Position numbers and translations under genes: made by a program. Below the pieces are notes generated by a model. That model worked only from the letters and a program-made list of their open reading frames with translations. It did not search any database and was not told the DNA's origin. Positions 7,985-16,670 of a stretch of DNA of 64,000 bases are shown piece after piece. Source of the DNA: Streptomyces minutiscleroticus (lineage in GTDB: Bacteria > Actinomycetota > Actinomycetes > Streptomycetales > Streptomycetaceae); assembly GCF_014650875.1 (NCBI RefSeq), contig NZ_BMVU01000017.1, positions 80,998-144,997 of the forward strand. Reading direction: 5' to 3'. Position 1 is the first letter of the stretch; each line of letters starts with the position of its first letter.

Positions 7985-8715
7985 CGGCCTCCTTTCGTTG
8001 TGATCTCCCATACGGCGCGCAGGGCCTCCTGCCGCCTTTCGCGGAAATAGAAGTGGCCGCCGGGCAGGAGCCGGGGCTCCTCCATCGGCACACTGGTGTG
8101 TGCCGCCCAGTCGCCGGCCCGGTCCGTCCACGGTTCCCGCTCGCCGGCGAGGACGGTGACCGGCAGGTCCAGGGGGTGGCCAGGGGTGTGGCAGTAGCTC
8201 TCCAGGAGTGCGAAGTCGGCCCGGTAGCAGGCCAGGGTGTGCGCCCTCAGGGCGGGGTCGTCCCGGACGTGGTCCAAGGACTCCCCCCAGCGCCGCTCGA
8301 CTTCCGCGCACAGCTCGTCATCCGGCAGAGTGCTCAGTGGGGAGCGCACCGGCCGCAGAGGGGGTGCGGGGCAGGAGGAGACGATCAACCGATCCGGCTG
8401 AGCCATGCCCCGCCGGCGCAGTTCCCGTGCCGTCTCGAACGCCACGAGCGCGCCGAGGCTGTGCCCGAGGAACACGAAGGGACCATCGAAGGAGACTTCC
8501 GACACCAGGGCGTCCACCAGCGGTCCGATCCGGGTGAAGGGGGGCTCGGCCAGGCGGGTGGTGCGGCCCGGCAGGTGCATTCCCCAGACCTGTACGCCGG
8601 GCAGGTCGTCGGACCAGCGCACGTACTCGCCGGGTGAGCCGCCGGCGTGCGGGAAGCAGTAGAGCGAGACGGCCGCTTCCGGCCGCCGGTGCCGTCGCAC
8701 GGCCCACCGCGTCAT
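7969..8715 (-). CDS. Type II thioesterase
   Basis: This 248-aa alpha/beta hydrolase has the layout of the discrete thioesterases that clear misloaded carrier domains in PKS/NRPS systems. It has an LYCFPHAGGSPGEY opening with the oxyanion region, the nucleophile motif GHSLG with Ser at about residue 86, and the catalytic His in GGHFYF at about residue 221. The ATG at 8715 overlaps the KS protein stop by 4 bases. It most likely works as an editing enzyme on the carrier proteins of this cluster. There is no fused TE in view, so a role in product release cannot be excluded. Confidence 0.92.
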   Translation of the reverse strand: MTRWAVRRHRRPEAAVSLYCFPHAGGSPGEYVRWSDDLPGVQVWGMHLPGRTTRLAEPPFTRIGPLVDALVSEVSFDGPFVFLGHSLGALVAFETARELRRRGMAQPDRLIVSSCPAPPLRPVRSPLSTLPDDELCAEVERRWGESLDHVRDDPALRAHTLACYRADFALLESYCHTPGHPLDLPVTVLAGEREPWTDRAGDWAAHTSVPMEEPRLLPGGHFYFRERRQEALRAVWEITTKGGRWWTA

Positions 8716-11264
8716 CGCACACCGCCCGTGGCCACGCGCTCCACCCGGTCGGCCTGCCGCGCTCCGGCCGCCCGGTCCATGCGGTCCTCGATCAGAGCGG
8801 CGAGCCGGGATGCGGTGGGCGCCTCGAAGAGCGTGCGTGCCACGAGGTCCACCGGGAAGATCTCACGCGCCCGTGCCACGAACCGGGTGGCGATCAGCGA
8901 GTCGCCTCCGAGGTCGAAGAAGCTCTCGTCCGGCTCCACCTCGGGCAGGTGCAGGATCTCGGCGAACAGGGCGGTCACCACCTTCAGGGTCGCCGCGCCG
9001 TCGGGCAGGGCCGGCGCGGCGGAGGTGGGGGCTGCGGGTCCCGCTGCCGGTGCCTTCGTCGCCACGGTGTGCCGTTGTCTTTCGAAGGGGTACGTCGGCA
9101 GGGCGACCCGGCCGGGGCGATGCCCCTCGACCAGCGCCGACCAGTCGATGCGGGCGCCCGACAGCCACAGGCTGCCGAGTGTGCGAAGGATGTGCCGGTC
9201 CGTGTCCGGGATTCCGACCGTCTCCAGGTCCACCACGATCCGATCGGGTTCGTCCCGTGGGAGGGAGCCGGGCTGCTGGTCGCCGGTCATGGCCTGCCGC
9301 AGGTACGCGGCCCAGAACTCCGGATCCACCGCTTGGACCGGCGATGTGCTCCGCGCCCGGCCCACTCTCAGAGGCATCGCGGGAACGCGTGGGCCGGCCT
9401 GCCGCACCAGGGACGCCAGTTGTCGGGCTTCCGCCCCGTCGGCGGCCGCCGCCACCAGCAGGGCGGCGTCGGTCGGCCGGAACACTCCTGCCACGGCCGC
9501 CGCCGCCAGCGCGCCGACGCCCTCGCCCTCGACGGCGTCCGGCTGGACACCGCAGCGCTGCCACAGGCGCGCGGCGTGGTAGAGGCGCTCGAACCGGCGT
9601 CCCGTGCCGTCTTTCGTGAGCCGTTCGCCCGCCGCCGGGAATCTGAAGGTCACCGGTTCGGGGCGGGCCTCGGCCGGGGCGGTGACGAGCCGGTCCGGTT
9701 CTGCGCCCTCGAGCACGCGTATGGAGTCGGCGTGTCCCTGCACGAGCGCGAAGCGCCGGTGGCCGTGCTCCGGGCGTCCCGTCTGCAGGGTCCAGGCCAC
9801 GTCCGCGAGTGGTGTCCGGGGCCTGGCGCGCAGGTGCTCGGCCAGACGATCGGTGACAGCGGCCAGGGCCTGGGGGGTTCTGGCCGACAGCGGCAGCAGG
9901 TACCAGGAGCCCGGCGGCGGTGTGGGCCGGCGGGGCGTGGGAGTCTGTTCCAGGATCACGTGCGCGTTGGTGCCGCCCACGCTGAACGAGCTGACACCCG
10001 CGCGGCGCGGCAGGCCGTCCGGCGGCCGCCACCGCTGTGTCCGGGTGACCACCCGGAACGGGCTCGCCGCGAAGTCGATCTGTGGGTTGGGCGTCTCGAA
10101 GTGCAGGCTGGGCGGAAGGACGCCGTGCTTCAGCGCGAGGACCGTCTTGATCAGTCCCGCCACGCCCGCTGCTGCATCGGTGTGGCCGATGTTGGTTTTC
10201 ACCGACCCGATCCAGCAGAAGCCGCGGCGGTCGGTGTCTCGTCGGAAGGCCTGGGTCAGCGCTTCGATCTCGACCGGATCGCCCAGCGGCGTGCCCGTCC
10301 CGTGGGCCTCCACGTAGGTGCAGGTGCCCGCGTCCACACCGGCGGCGCGCTGGGCGTTTGTGATCACAGCCGCCTGTCCGTCGACGCCGGGCGCGGTGAA
10401 GCCGATGCGGTCGGCTCCGTCGTTGTTCACCGCCGAGCCACGGATGACCGCGTCCACGCGGTCGCCGTCGGCTATCGCGTCCGCCAGTCGCTTGAGCACC
10501 ACGATGCCCACGCCGTCGCCGCTCACAAGTCCTCGGGCGTTGGCGTCGAAGGTCCGGCAGACGCCGTCCGGGGCCTGGATTCCCACGTCGTCGGACGGAT
10601 CCGCCGGGGCCGGGTGCCTCACCGTGACACCGCCGGCCAGCGCGAGGTCGCACTCCCCGTTCAGCAGCCCCTGGACCGCGAGATGGACGGCGACCAGCGA
10701 GGTGGCGCAGGCGGCCTGCACCGCGACGGTGGGACCGCGCAGTCCCAGCCGGTGGGCGACCCGGCCGCAGAGGAAGTCAGGCCCGTTGGCCACCCGGATC
10801 TCCCAGTCGGACACGGTGGACAGCGGTCCGCGTCCGGCCGCGTCCGACGCGCGCAGGTCTCTGGTGAGTTGGGCGTACGCGTTCTCGCCGGCACCTGCGT
10901 ACACGCCGACGGCGCCGCCGTGGCGCGCGGGGTCGTACCCGGCGTTCTCCAGCGCCTCCACGGCACACTCCAGGAACACCCGGTGCTGCGGGTTGATCAG
11001 TCGGGCCTCCCGGGGCGACAGGCCGAAGTAGTCCGCGTCGAAGTGCTCCGGGTCCGCCAGCAGTCCACGGGCGATCATGCCTTGCGGGGTGGTGGAGCGC
11101 GCGATCGAGTCGATCCCGCCCGTCAGGTTCTGCCAGAACTCGTCCGCGTTCCGCGCCCCGGGGAAGCGGCAGGCCAGGCCGATCACGGCCACCTGGGAGG
11201 GGATCCCGCCGTCCCGTCCCGCTTCCCGGCCCGTCGCCGTCGTCATCACGCTGAACTCGGACAC
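8712..11264 (-). CDS. Single-module PKS: KS, degenerate AT, ACP
   Basis: This 850-aa protein starts with a full ketosynthase: nucleophile Cys186 in VQAACATS, His321 in EAHGTGT and His361 in NIGHTDAA. The following stretch (about 510-690) aligns with an AT domain but is shortened, and the GHSxGE motif is replaced by GEGVGA at about 580-585, so the catalytic serine and its preceding histidine are gone. A typical post-AT linker (PTYPFERQRH) follows, then an ACP with LGGDSL, Ser at about 789. No reductive domains are present. The chain is therefore extended by one unit without beta-processing, and the extender must come from a trans-acting AT, plausibly the gene at 3154-4476. The ATG at 11264 follows a weak AGGTGAGG site. 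This is the first gene of the leftward operon. Confidence 0.93.
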   Translation of the reverse strand: MSEFSVMTTATGREAGRDGGIPSQVAVIGLACRFPGARNADEFWQNLTGGIDSIARSTTPQGMIARGLLADPEHFDADYFGLSPREARLINPQHRVFLECAVEALENAGYDPARHGGAVGVYAGAGENAYAQLTRDLRASDAAGRGPLSTVSDWEIRVANGPDFLCGRVAHRLGLRGPTVAVQAACATSLVAVHLAVQGLLNGECDLALAGGVTVRHPAPADPSDDVGIQAPDGVCRTFDANARGLVSGDGVGIVVLKRLADAIADGDRVDAVIRGSAVNNDGADRIGFTAPGVDGQAAVITNAQRAAGVDAGTCTYVEAHGTGTPLGDPVEIEALTQAFRRDTDRRGFCWIGSVKTNIGHTDAAAGVAGLIKTVLALKHGVLPPSLHFETPNPQIDFAASPFRVVTRTQRWRPPDGLPRRAGVSSFSVGGTNAHVILEQTPTPRRPTPPPGSWYLLPLSARTPQALAAVTDRLAEHLRARPRTPLADVAWTLQTGRPEHGHRRFALVQGHADSIRVLEGAEPDRLVTAPAEARPEPVTFRFPAAGERLTKDGTGRRFERLYHAARLWQRCGVQPDAVEGEGVGALAAAAVAGVFRPTDAALLVAAAADGAEARQLASLVRQAGPRVPAMPLRVGRARSTSPVQAVDPEFWAAYLRQAMTGDQQPGSLPRDEPDRIVVDLETVGIPDTDRHILRTLGSLWLSGARIDWSALVEGHRPGRVALPTYPFERQRHTVATKAPAAGPAAPTSAAPALPDGAATLKVVTALFAEILHLPEVEPDESFFDLGGDSLIATRFVARAREIFPVDLVARTLFEAPTASRLAALIEDRMDRAAGARQADRVERVATGGVR

Positions 11265-11379
11265 ATTGCCACCTCACCTGCGAAAAGATGGGAACACCGG
11301 CCCGTCGGGCCGGATCGCACCGACTGCCCCGGGCGGACCGGGGTCCGCGGACCGACGGCCCTTCCGGGCCGGCGTTTCG

Positions 11380-12837
11380 TCAGAACGACGTCAGTGCGTC
11401 GCCTCGTGTGGGCGCCGCGCACCTCGGTGCCCGAAGTGCCCCGGCCAGGCGCCGTACCGCCTCGGCGAGGACGTCGGGTGGCCGGGTGTACGGCAGTCGG
11501 ACGTGGTCGTCCGGCGAGCCGCCCGCGACGTTGAAGTGCGGCTCCGCGGCCAGTCGTACGCCGTGCCGTCCGGCGGCGTCGGCCACCTCACGGGCGGAGA
11601 TGCCTCCGGTCCTGGCCCATAGCGCGAGCCCGCCGGCGGGCACCCGGAAGGTCCAGGCCGGCAGCTCTTGGCGCAGCAGGGCCACGAGCGTGTCGCGCCC
11701 CGCGCGGGCCCGCTCCCGCTGGAAGTCCAGCACCTCGGCCTGCACGCCCGGGTCGCCCAGCAGCCGGGCGAGCACCAGTTGGTCGATGACCGGGCAGGAG
11801 ACGTCGAGTCCCAGACGCTGCTCGGCCAGGTGGCGCACGGTCGGCGCATCGGCCCGGATCCAGCCGATGCGCAGTCCGCTCCAGTACGCCTTGCTCGCCG
11901 AACCGACGGTGATCACCGCTCCGGATTCGTCCGAGGCGTCGTAGGCGGCCAGTGGAGGCGGGAGCGCCGCCTTTAGCGACAGCTCGGCCACGGTCTCGTC
12001 GGCCACGAGCGTCACCCCGGCCGCCCGGGCGAGCGCGACGAGGTCACGCCGCTGCTCGTGCGGCATCAGCAGACCGGTCGGCGCGTGGAAGTCGGGGGTG
12101 AGGCAGGCCATGGAGGACTGCGTCATGTGCAGCGTCTCTCGCCACGCGGCGAGGTCCCAGCCGTCCTCGCGCAGCCGCACGGGAACCGGGCGGATCCCGG
12201 CCAGCCGTAGCGACCGCAGCATCCCCGGATGCGTCGGCGCCTCCACGACCATCCGATCACCCGGCGCGCCGAACCGCCGTGCCAGCAGTGTGAAGGCGCC
12301 GGTCGCGCCGTTGGTGACCATGATCTGCCCAGCGTCGGTGGGCAGGCCGCGCTCTGTGTAGCGGGCGGCGATGGCGACGCGCAGCTCCCACAGCCCTGCC
12401 GGGAACGCGCCGTGTCCGTCGGTGTAGGTGGAGAGCTCCGCCGCGGCACGGGCCGTTGCGCGGGACAGCCACGGCTCGGGGGCAGACATCGCGGCGACAC
12501 TCAGATCGATCGGCTCCACAGCCGACGCACTGCGCGGTGCCCTGTCGGGGGCGACGAAGCTGCCCACTCCTCTTCGGCTGATCAGCCTGCCTTCGGCTCG
12601 CAGTAGCTCGTAGGCCGAGGCCACCGTTGTACGGCTCACCGCCAACGCGTCCGCCAGGTCACGTTCGGCGGGCAGCCGGCTCGTCACGGACAGCCGCCCG
12701 TCCCGCACCAGCCTCCACAGGGATGCGGCCAGCGCCCGGTAGGCGCTGTGGCCATCCGCACGCCATTCGCCGAGGAGCTCGCTCAGCTGGTGTGTGTCGA
12801 TCCGGGTCCCTGCCCGCGACGGCTCCCGCCGCTCCAT
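11380..12837 (-). CDS. MocR-type GntR/aminotransferase-like regulator
   Basis: This 485-aa protein has an N-terminal GntR winged helix (about residues 30-95; SRLPAERDLADALAVSRTT is the recognition region) fused to a fold-type I PLP aminotransferase-like domain. The PLP-lysine site reads TVGSASKAYWSGLRIGW. Such MocR regulators sense PLP or amino compounds. The ATG at 12837 has a strong AGGAGGTGG site; an earlier GTG at 12873, overlapping the StrR-like stop by 4 bases, is possible. It lies downstream of the StrR-like gene in the same direction and probably shares its transcript. Target genes are not evident, but amino-acid-derived building blocks of the adjacent cluster are plausible effectors. 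Confidence 0.9.
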   Translation of the reverse strand: MERREPSRAGTRIDTHQLSELLGEWRADGHSAYRALAASLWRLVRDGRLSVTSRLPAERDLADALAVSRTTVASAYELLRAEGRLISRRGVGSFVAPDRAPRSASAVEPIDLSVAAMSAPEPWLSRATARAAAELSTYTDGHGAFPAGLWELRVAIAARYTERGLPTDAGQIMVTNGATGAFTLLARRFGAPGDRMVVEAPTHPGMLRSLRLAGIRPVPVRLREDGWDLAAWRETLHMTQSSMACLTPDFHAPTGLLMPHEQRRDLVALARAAGVTLVADETVAELSLKAALPPPLAAYDASDESGAVITVGSASKAYWSGLRIGWIRADAPTVRHLAEQRLGLDVSCPVIDQLVLARLLGDPGVQAEVLDFQRERARAGRDTLVALLRQELPAWTFRVPAGGLALWARTGGISAREVADAAGRHGVRLAAEPHFNVAGGSPDDHVRLPYTRPPDVLAEAVRRLAGALRAPRCAAPTRGDALTSF

Positions 12838-12869
12838 CTTCTCCACCTCCTCGGTACCGGCCGGGATGC

Positions 12870-14108
12870 TCACGCGCCGAGCGAGCCGATCTCGTCGGCC
12901 CTGTCCATGTCGGACATCTCCTCGACGTACTGCTCGAGGTCGTCGGCGAGCAGCCGCCACACCCCGGCGTATCCCTGGGCGAGCCGGGCCAGGGGCTCCT
13001 TGCAGTGCGCGGGCACTGTCGCGGCGATCCTTCGGCGTTCCCGGGCCACCAGTGCGCAGGCGTCGAGCAGACGCAGCAGGGAGCGTCCCGATTCGCTGAG
13101 GCGGAGCGAGGGGTCGCGGCGCAGCGCGTCGGTGATCCGTGCGACGTCGTCAGCAGCCACGGTCGCCGCCTTGGGCCCGGTGGGCACACGCCGCAGCGAA
13201 CCGGGCCGCCTGCCGGGTACGCCGCCGGCGGGCTCCTGCCCCCGGGGCACGCCGTCCGTCGCAACGGTCGTCCGCGCCTCACCGACTGTGGACACCGCAG
13301 CCGCACCGCCTCCGGCCTCAGGCGCGGATCCCGTGCCCACCTCGACCGCAGGTACTCGGATCGCTTCTGGCCCGGCCACGTGCACGGGCCCCCTGGCCGG
13401 GGACACGCGTGCCGGGCCCGCCGGTCCCTGGCCCCGGTTCGGCACCGGGCTCTCACCGCGGCGGATACGGTTGCGTACGTCGGCGACGGTCGCCGGGGCC
13501 AGGCCCACCTCCGCCGCGATCTGCCGCAGAGAGGCGTCGGGGTTGCTGCGCAGCAGCTCGCCCGCCCGTTCCCGGCTGTGCGAGGAGTCGACAGGCCGTA
13601 CCCTGCCGTCCCGCCCGACCCTGCGGTCCGACGGAGGGAGGGTCGTTTCTCTGCGTAGACGTGCGACTCGCTGCGGGGACAGGCCGGCGACGGCTGCCAC
13701 GGCCCGGTCCGCCCATGTCGGACGCGAAGCCAGAATGCGTAGCGCCGCTGCCGTCCGGTCGGCTGCGGACAAGGGGCGGCCGTGTGCGGTGTTGGTCACC
13801 ACCGCGAGCAGTCGGGCGTCGTCCGGCTCTCCGTCGAAGAACCGCACCGCGATACGGTCCTGTCCTCGCAGTTCGGCCACGCGCAGCCGGTGGGCGCCGT
13901 CGATGACGGTCATGCTCGCGCGATGGACCAGGATGGGCGGGAGTTCATCGGACGTCTCCGCCAGGTTGCGAATGTGCTCGGCGTCCTCACCGTGGACTCG
14001 CGGGGAGAAGCCGGTCGTGAGCATGTTGACGGGAATGTGTTCTACGGGCTGTTCCTTGGACAAGGAGTCACGCAATCGAAGCAGGTACTCCGCTTCTTCT
14101 CGCTCCAT
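12870..14108 (-). CDS. StrR-like pathway regulator with ParB-type domain
   Basis: This 412-aa protein has an N-terminal ParB/sulfiredoxin-like domain (about residues 20-110; the PPILVHRASMTVIDGAHRLR core matches the StrR/NovG family), then a helix-turn-helix around SLRQIAAEVGLAPATVADVR, a proline/glycine-rich linker and a C-terminal helical domain. StrR and its relatives are pathway-specific activators of antibiotic clusters, so I read this as the cluster activator and not a partition protein. It lies between the PKS genes and the RiPP-like genes and could serve either. A small secreted-peptide gene precedes it by 46 bases. A decayed copy of the same pair is at 29609-30410. Confidence 0.85.
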   Translation of the reverse strand: MEREEAEYLLRLRDSLSKEQPVEHIPVNMLTTGFSPRVHGEDAEHIRNLAETSDELPPILVHRASMTVIDGAHRLRVAELRGQDRIAVRFFDGEPDDARLLAVVTNTAHGRPLSAADRTAAALRILASRPTWADRAVAAVAGLSPQRVARLRRETTLPPSDRRVGRDGRVRPVDSSHSRERAGELLRSNPDASLRQIAAEVGLAPATVADVRNRIRRGESPVPNRGQGPAGPARVSPARGPVHVAGPEAIRVPAVEVGTGSAPEAGGGAAAVSTVGEARTTVATDGVPRGQEPAGGVPGRRPGSLRRVPTGPKAATVAADDVARITDALRRDPSLRLSESGRSLLRLLDACALVARERRRIAATVPAHCKEPLARLAQGYAGVWRLLADDLEQYVEEMSDMDRADEIGSLGA

Positions 14109-14154
14109 GGCCTTCCCCCTGGACGAAGCCGATTCGGTTCACGAGAAGCGGTGC

Positions 14155-14337
14155 TCACTGCCAGCCGTGATCTTCTTCGCCGTCCGAGAACGTGGCGGTC
14201 ACGCTGATGCTCGCCTGATTCCCCTGCGGCCGGCCTTCGGCATACGCGGCCTGGGCGGTGAACCCATTCGTCACCGTGAAGAAAGCGGCGGCCACGAGTG
14301 CACCTCGTACGGCATTACGAGAAATCGAGCGGACCAT
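14155..14337 (-). CDS. Small secreted peptide (60 aa)
   Basis: This is a short gene with a clear Sec-type signal: basic N-terminus (MVRSISRNAVRG), hydrophobic core (ALVAAAFFTVTNGF) and a likely cleavage site after AQAAYA. That leaves a mature peptide of about 27 residues, acidic at the end (DGEEDHGW). A GGCAGGAG ribosome binding site precedes the ATG. It lies directly before the StrR-like gene in the same direction. No family is recognised. Possible roles are a signalling peptide or a leaky secreted by-product; the sequence does not decide. Confidence 0.6.
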   Translation of the reverse strand: MVRSISRNAVRGALVAAAFFTVTNGFTAQAAYAEGRPQGNQASISVTATFSDGEEDHGWQ

Positions 14338-14480
14338 TGCTCCTGCCTTTCCTCGGTAGCATTTCCTGACGGGAAAGAGATTGCCGTCTGTGGAAGTCGA
14401 GCGAAAGAGGAGTCACCGGGGTCAAACCGGCCGTGGCCTACTCAGGACATCGCACCGCCGGCCGCCGGCCCGGCCGGACC

Positions 14481-14780
14481 TCACGGTCCGGGGTCGGGCC
14501 GCAGCAGCGGCACCTCGGCGCGCACCAGCTCCCACTCCTCCAACTGGGGCACGAAGGAGGCCGCGTGACGCCACAGGGAGTCGGCCGCCGCCTCGGCCTC
14601 CACCAGCGAAGCGGCTCGCAGATAAAAGCCCAGGACCGGATGGGGCCGCACGTCAACGTGCACGCTGACGTGCTCGAAGCCGCTCCGACCGGTGCAGACA
14701 CGGGCGATGGCCCCCGCGGCCGAAGGCGACAGCACCGCGCCGAGCGAGCGGGGCCGGAGGGATACATGGACTAGATACAT
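14481..14780 (-). CDS. Conserved-looking hypothetical protein (99 aa)
   Basis: A small protein without signal peptide or membrane segment. It begins MYLVHVSLRPRS, with a central beta-rich stretch (HVSVHVDVRPHPVLGFYLRA) and an alanine/glutamate-rich helix. Codon use is normal for the genome, which supports it being real. No cysteine pair, Walker motif or HTH is visible. It is divergent from the LuxR-type regulator, with an A+T-richer 200-base spacer (14781-14988) that probably contains both promoters. Function unknown. Confidence 0.55.
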   Translation of the reverse strand: MYLVHVSLRPRSLGAVLSPSAAGAIARVCTGRSGFEHVSVHVDVRPHPVLGFYLRAASLVEAEAAADSLWRHAASFVPQLEEWELVRAEVPLLRPDPGP

Positions 14781-14988
14781 GGGCGGGCCTGATTCACGTC
14801 GAACGAAAGGGACTCATTTGGACGAATCATCCATCCGTGCGACAATTTACGTTAATAGGAATATGCGCTAGACAAGGAAGATACGAATCGATTCGGTTCA
14901 TTGCGACCGTCCTCTTGCTGAGTGACATCACCATCGCATAGCGTCAACCAGCCGTTTGGGCTCTCAGGCATTCCGGAGCCCGAGCTGG

Positions 14989-16017
14989 ATGATGGACTGG
15001 GAGTTGGAGCACCTCGTAATGCTGAATTCGCTCGGACTTGACCCGGTAGCCGAATCCGTCTACCGCGCCATGCTGAACAAGCCGCAGGGGGTGGCTGATA
15101 TATGCCGCTGGCTGGACCTGTCTGAGGAAGAAGTACGCAGCGCACTCGATCGCCTCAGCGCGTTGGCCCTCGTCCGCGCGTCCACCGAGGATCCTCACCA
15201 ATTGCATGCGGTGAGCCCTCATGTGGGCATGGAGCTGCTGATCGCCCAGCAGCAGGCCGAACTGGCGGAACAGCAGCGGAGATTAGAGGTGAGCCGGGCG
15301 GAGGTAGCCAGATTCATTCTGGATTACGACGGGCGTCATCAGCCCGAGTCGGCTGATGCGGGCGTCACGTACCTGAAGGGTCTGGACTGCATCCGGGACC
15401 ACTTGGCCATGCTCAACAGCAGAGTGTCGACCGAGCTCCTCACCTTCGCCCCAGGCGGTCCGCAGACGCCGGAGAACATGAAGGCGTCCCGGCCGCTCAA
15501 CCAGCAGCTGCTCGAGCGTGGTGTGCGGATGCGCACCGTCTATCTGGACAGCATCCGGGGCGACCGTGCGACCGTGGACCACGCGCACTGGCTCGTCGAA
15601 CAGGGGTGCCAGGTGCGCACGGCACCGTCCCTGCCGAACCGGATGATCATCTATGACGGGCAGTTCGCCGTGATCGCCTCCAACGCCAATGACACCGCCG
15701 CTGGAGCGGTGCAATTGAGTTCGCCGGGGATGATCACGGTGTTGCAGGCCCTGTTCGAGAGCGTATGGCAGTCCGCCGCACCGCTGGGGGAGCCTGCCCA
15801 TCCGGGTCCCGGGGGCCTGACACGCCAGCAGACCGAGGCACTCAGGCTTTTGGCGCTCGGTCACACCGATGAGGCTATCGCCAAGCGGCTCGGCGTGTCA
15901 CCACGCACCGCTCGTCGCATCGCCTCCGGCCTGATGACGTACTTGAACGCGCGCAGTCGCTTCCAGGCCGGAGTGTTCGCCGTACAGAAAGGATTCCTTT
16001 CCTCCCCCGTGGAGTGA
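14989..16017 (+). CDS. TrmB/LuxR-type regulator with a TTA codon
   Basis: This protein of about 342 aa has an N-terminal winged-helix region of TrmB type (DPVAESVYRAMLNKPQGVAD), a middle domain resembling the phospholipase-D-like sensor of this Streptomyces regulator family, and a C-terminal LuxR helix-turn-helix (LTRQQTEALRLLALGHTDEA, then a recognition helix at KRLGVSPRTARR). The leucine codon at 15283-15285 is TTA, the rare codon read by the bldA tRNA, so translation should be developmentally controlled. I chose the ATG at 14989 (GGAG upstream); an in-frame TTG at 14956 also exists. It converges with the LOG gene at the edge of the RiPP-like cluster and may control it. Confidence 0.85.
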   Translation: MMDWELEHLVMLNSLGLDPVAESVYRAMLNKPQGVADICRWLDLSEEEVRSALDRLSALALVRASTEDPHQLHAVSPHVGMELLIAQQQAELAEQQRRLEVSRAEVARFILDYDGRHQPESADAGVTYLKGLDCIRDHLAMLNSRVSTELLTFAPGGPQTPENMKASRPLNQQLLERGVRMRTVYLDSIRGDRATVDHAHWLVEQGCQVRTAPSLPNRMIIYDGQFAVIASNANDTAAGAVQLSSPGMITVLQALFESVWQSAAPLGEPAHPGPGGLTRQQTEALRLLALGHTDEAIAKRLGVSPRTARRIASGLMTYLNARSRFQAGVFAVQKGFLSSPVE

Positions 16018-16061
16018 TGGCCCCCGGCGTACGGCGTTTCCCCGGCCCGGCTGTGCGCTCG

Positions 16062-16670
16062 TCACCCCACCGCCGCCGGCTCAAGGTGCGCGACGTCGTG
16101 TTGCAGGACCCCGTTCCCGGCCCCCAGCAAGCAAAGCGCCTCCTCGGCCGTCTCCGCGACCTGGATCAGCCGACGCTCGTGCACAGCGAGGAAGCCCTCG
16201 ACGACCAGGTGGTCGAGCATCGCGAGCATGGGATCGTAGAATCCGTGCCGGTTGAGGACCACCACCGGCTTGGCCAGCAGCGACAGCTGGTTCCAGGTGG
16301 CGACCTCCATGAGTTCGTCCAGCGTGCCCAGGCCGCCCGGCAGCACAGCGAACCCTGAGGCCAGCCGGTACATGAGCGCCTTGCGTTCATGCATGGTGCG
16401 CACCAGGAAGACGGCGCCGGGCGCGTGGTCGGCCCGCTCGCGTTCGTGCAGGTCGCGCGGGATGACTCCGGTGACGTCTCCGCCGTGTTCGAGCACACCG
16501 TCGGCGACCGCTCGCATGATGCCCACACCACCGGCGCCGTAGACGAGGCCCAGGCCGTGGCGGGCGAGCGAGGTGCCGAAGTCCCGTGCGAAGTCGAGGT
16601 GCTCCTGCCGGGTGCCCGGGCGGGCGCCGCAGAAGACGGCGATGCTGCGGTTCTTCCTGGTCGGGTTCAC
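16062..16670 (-). CDS. LOG family phosphoribohydrolase
   Basis: This 202-aa Rossmann-type protein opens with SIAVFCGARPG and contains the diagnostic GGLGTLDE motif (PGGLGTLDELMEVATW) plus the conserved GGGVGIM-like site (YGAGGVGIM). LOG enzymes hydrolyse nucleoside 5'-monophosphates, releasing free base and ribose 5-phosphate; plant members make cytokinins. The start is the GTG at 16670, overlapping the amidohydrolase stop by 4 bases, so the two are co-translated. It may be the last gene of the RiPP-like operon or a housekeeping neighbour; its link to peptide maturation is unclear. Confidence 0.9.
   Translation of the reverse strand: MNPTRKNRSIAVFCGARPGTRQEHLDFARDFGTSLARHGLGLVYGAGGVGIMRAVADGVLEHGGDVTGVIPRDLHERERADHAPGAVFLVRTMHERKALMYRLASGFAVLPGGLGTLDELMEVATWNQLSLLAKPVVVLNRHGFYDPMLAMLDHLVVEGFLAVHERRLIQVAETAEEALCLLGAGNGVLQHDVAHLEPAAVG

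Noticed and set aside
8634..11534. Very long rightward open frames opposite the KS gene
   Set aside because: They are shadows caused by G+C-biased codons of the real leftward gene; translations are rich in Arg, Gly and His and have no domain.
12870..14108. Reading the ParB-type protein as a second plasmid partition protein
   Set aside because: It lacks a ParA partner and parS sites nearby, and its N-terminal domain and HTH spacing match the StrR/NovG regulators.
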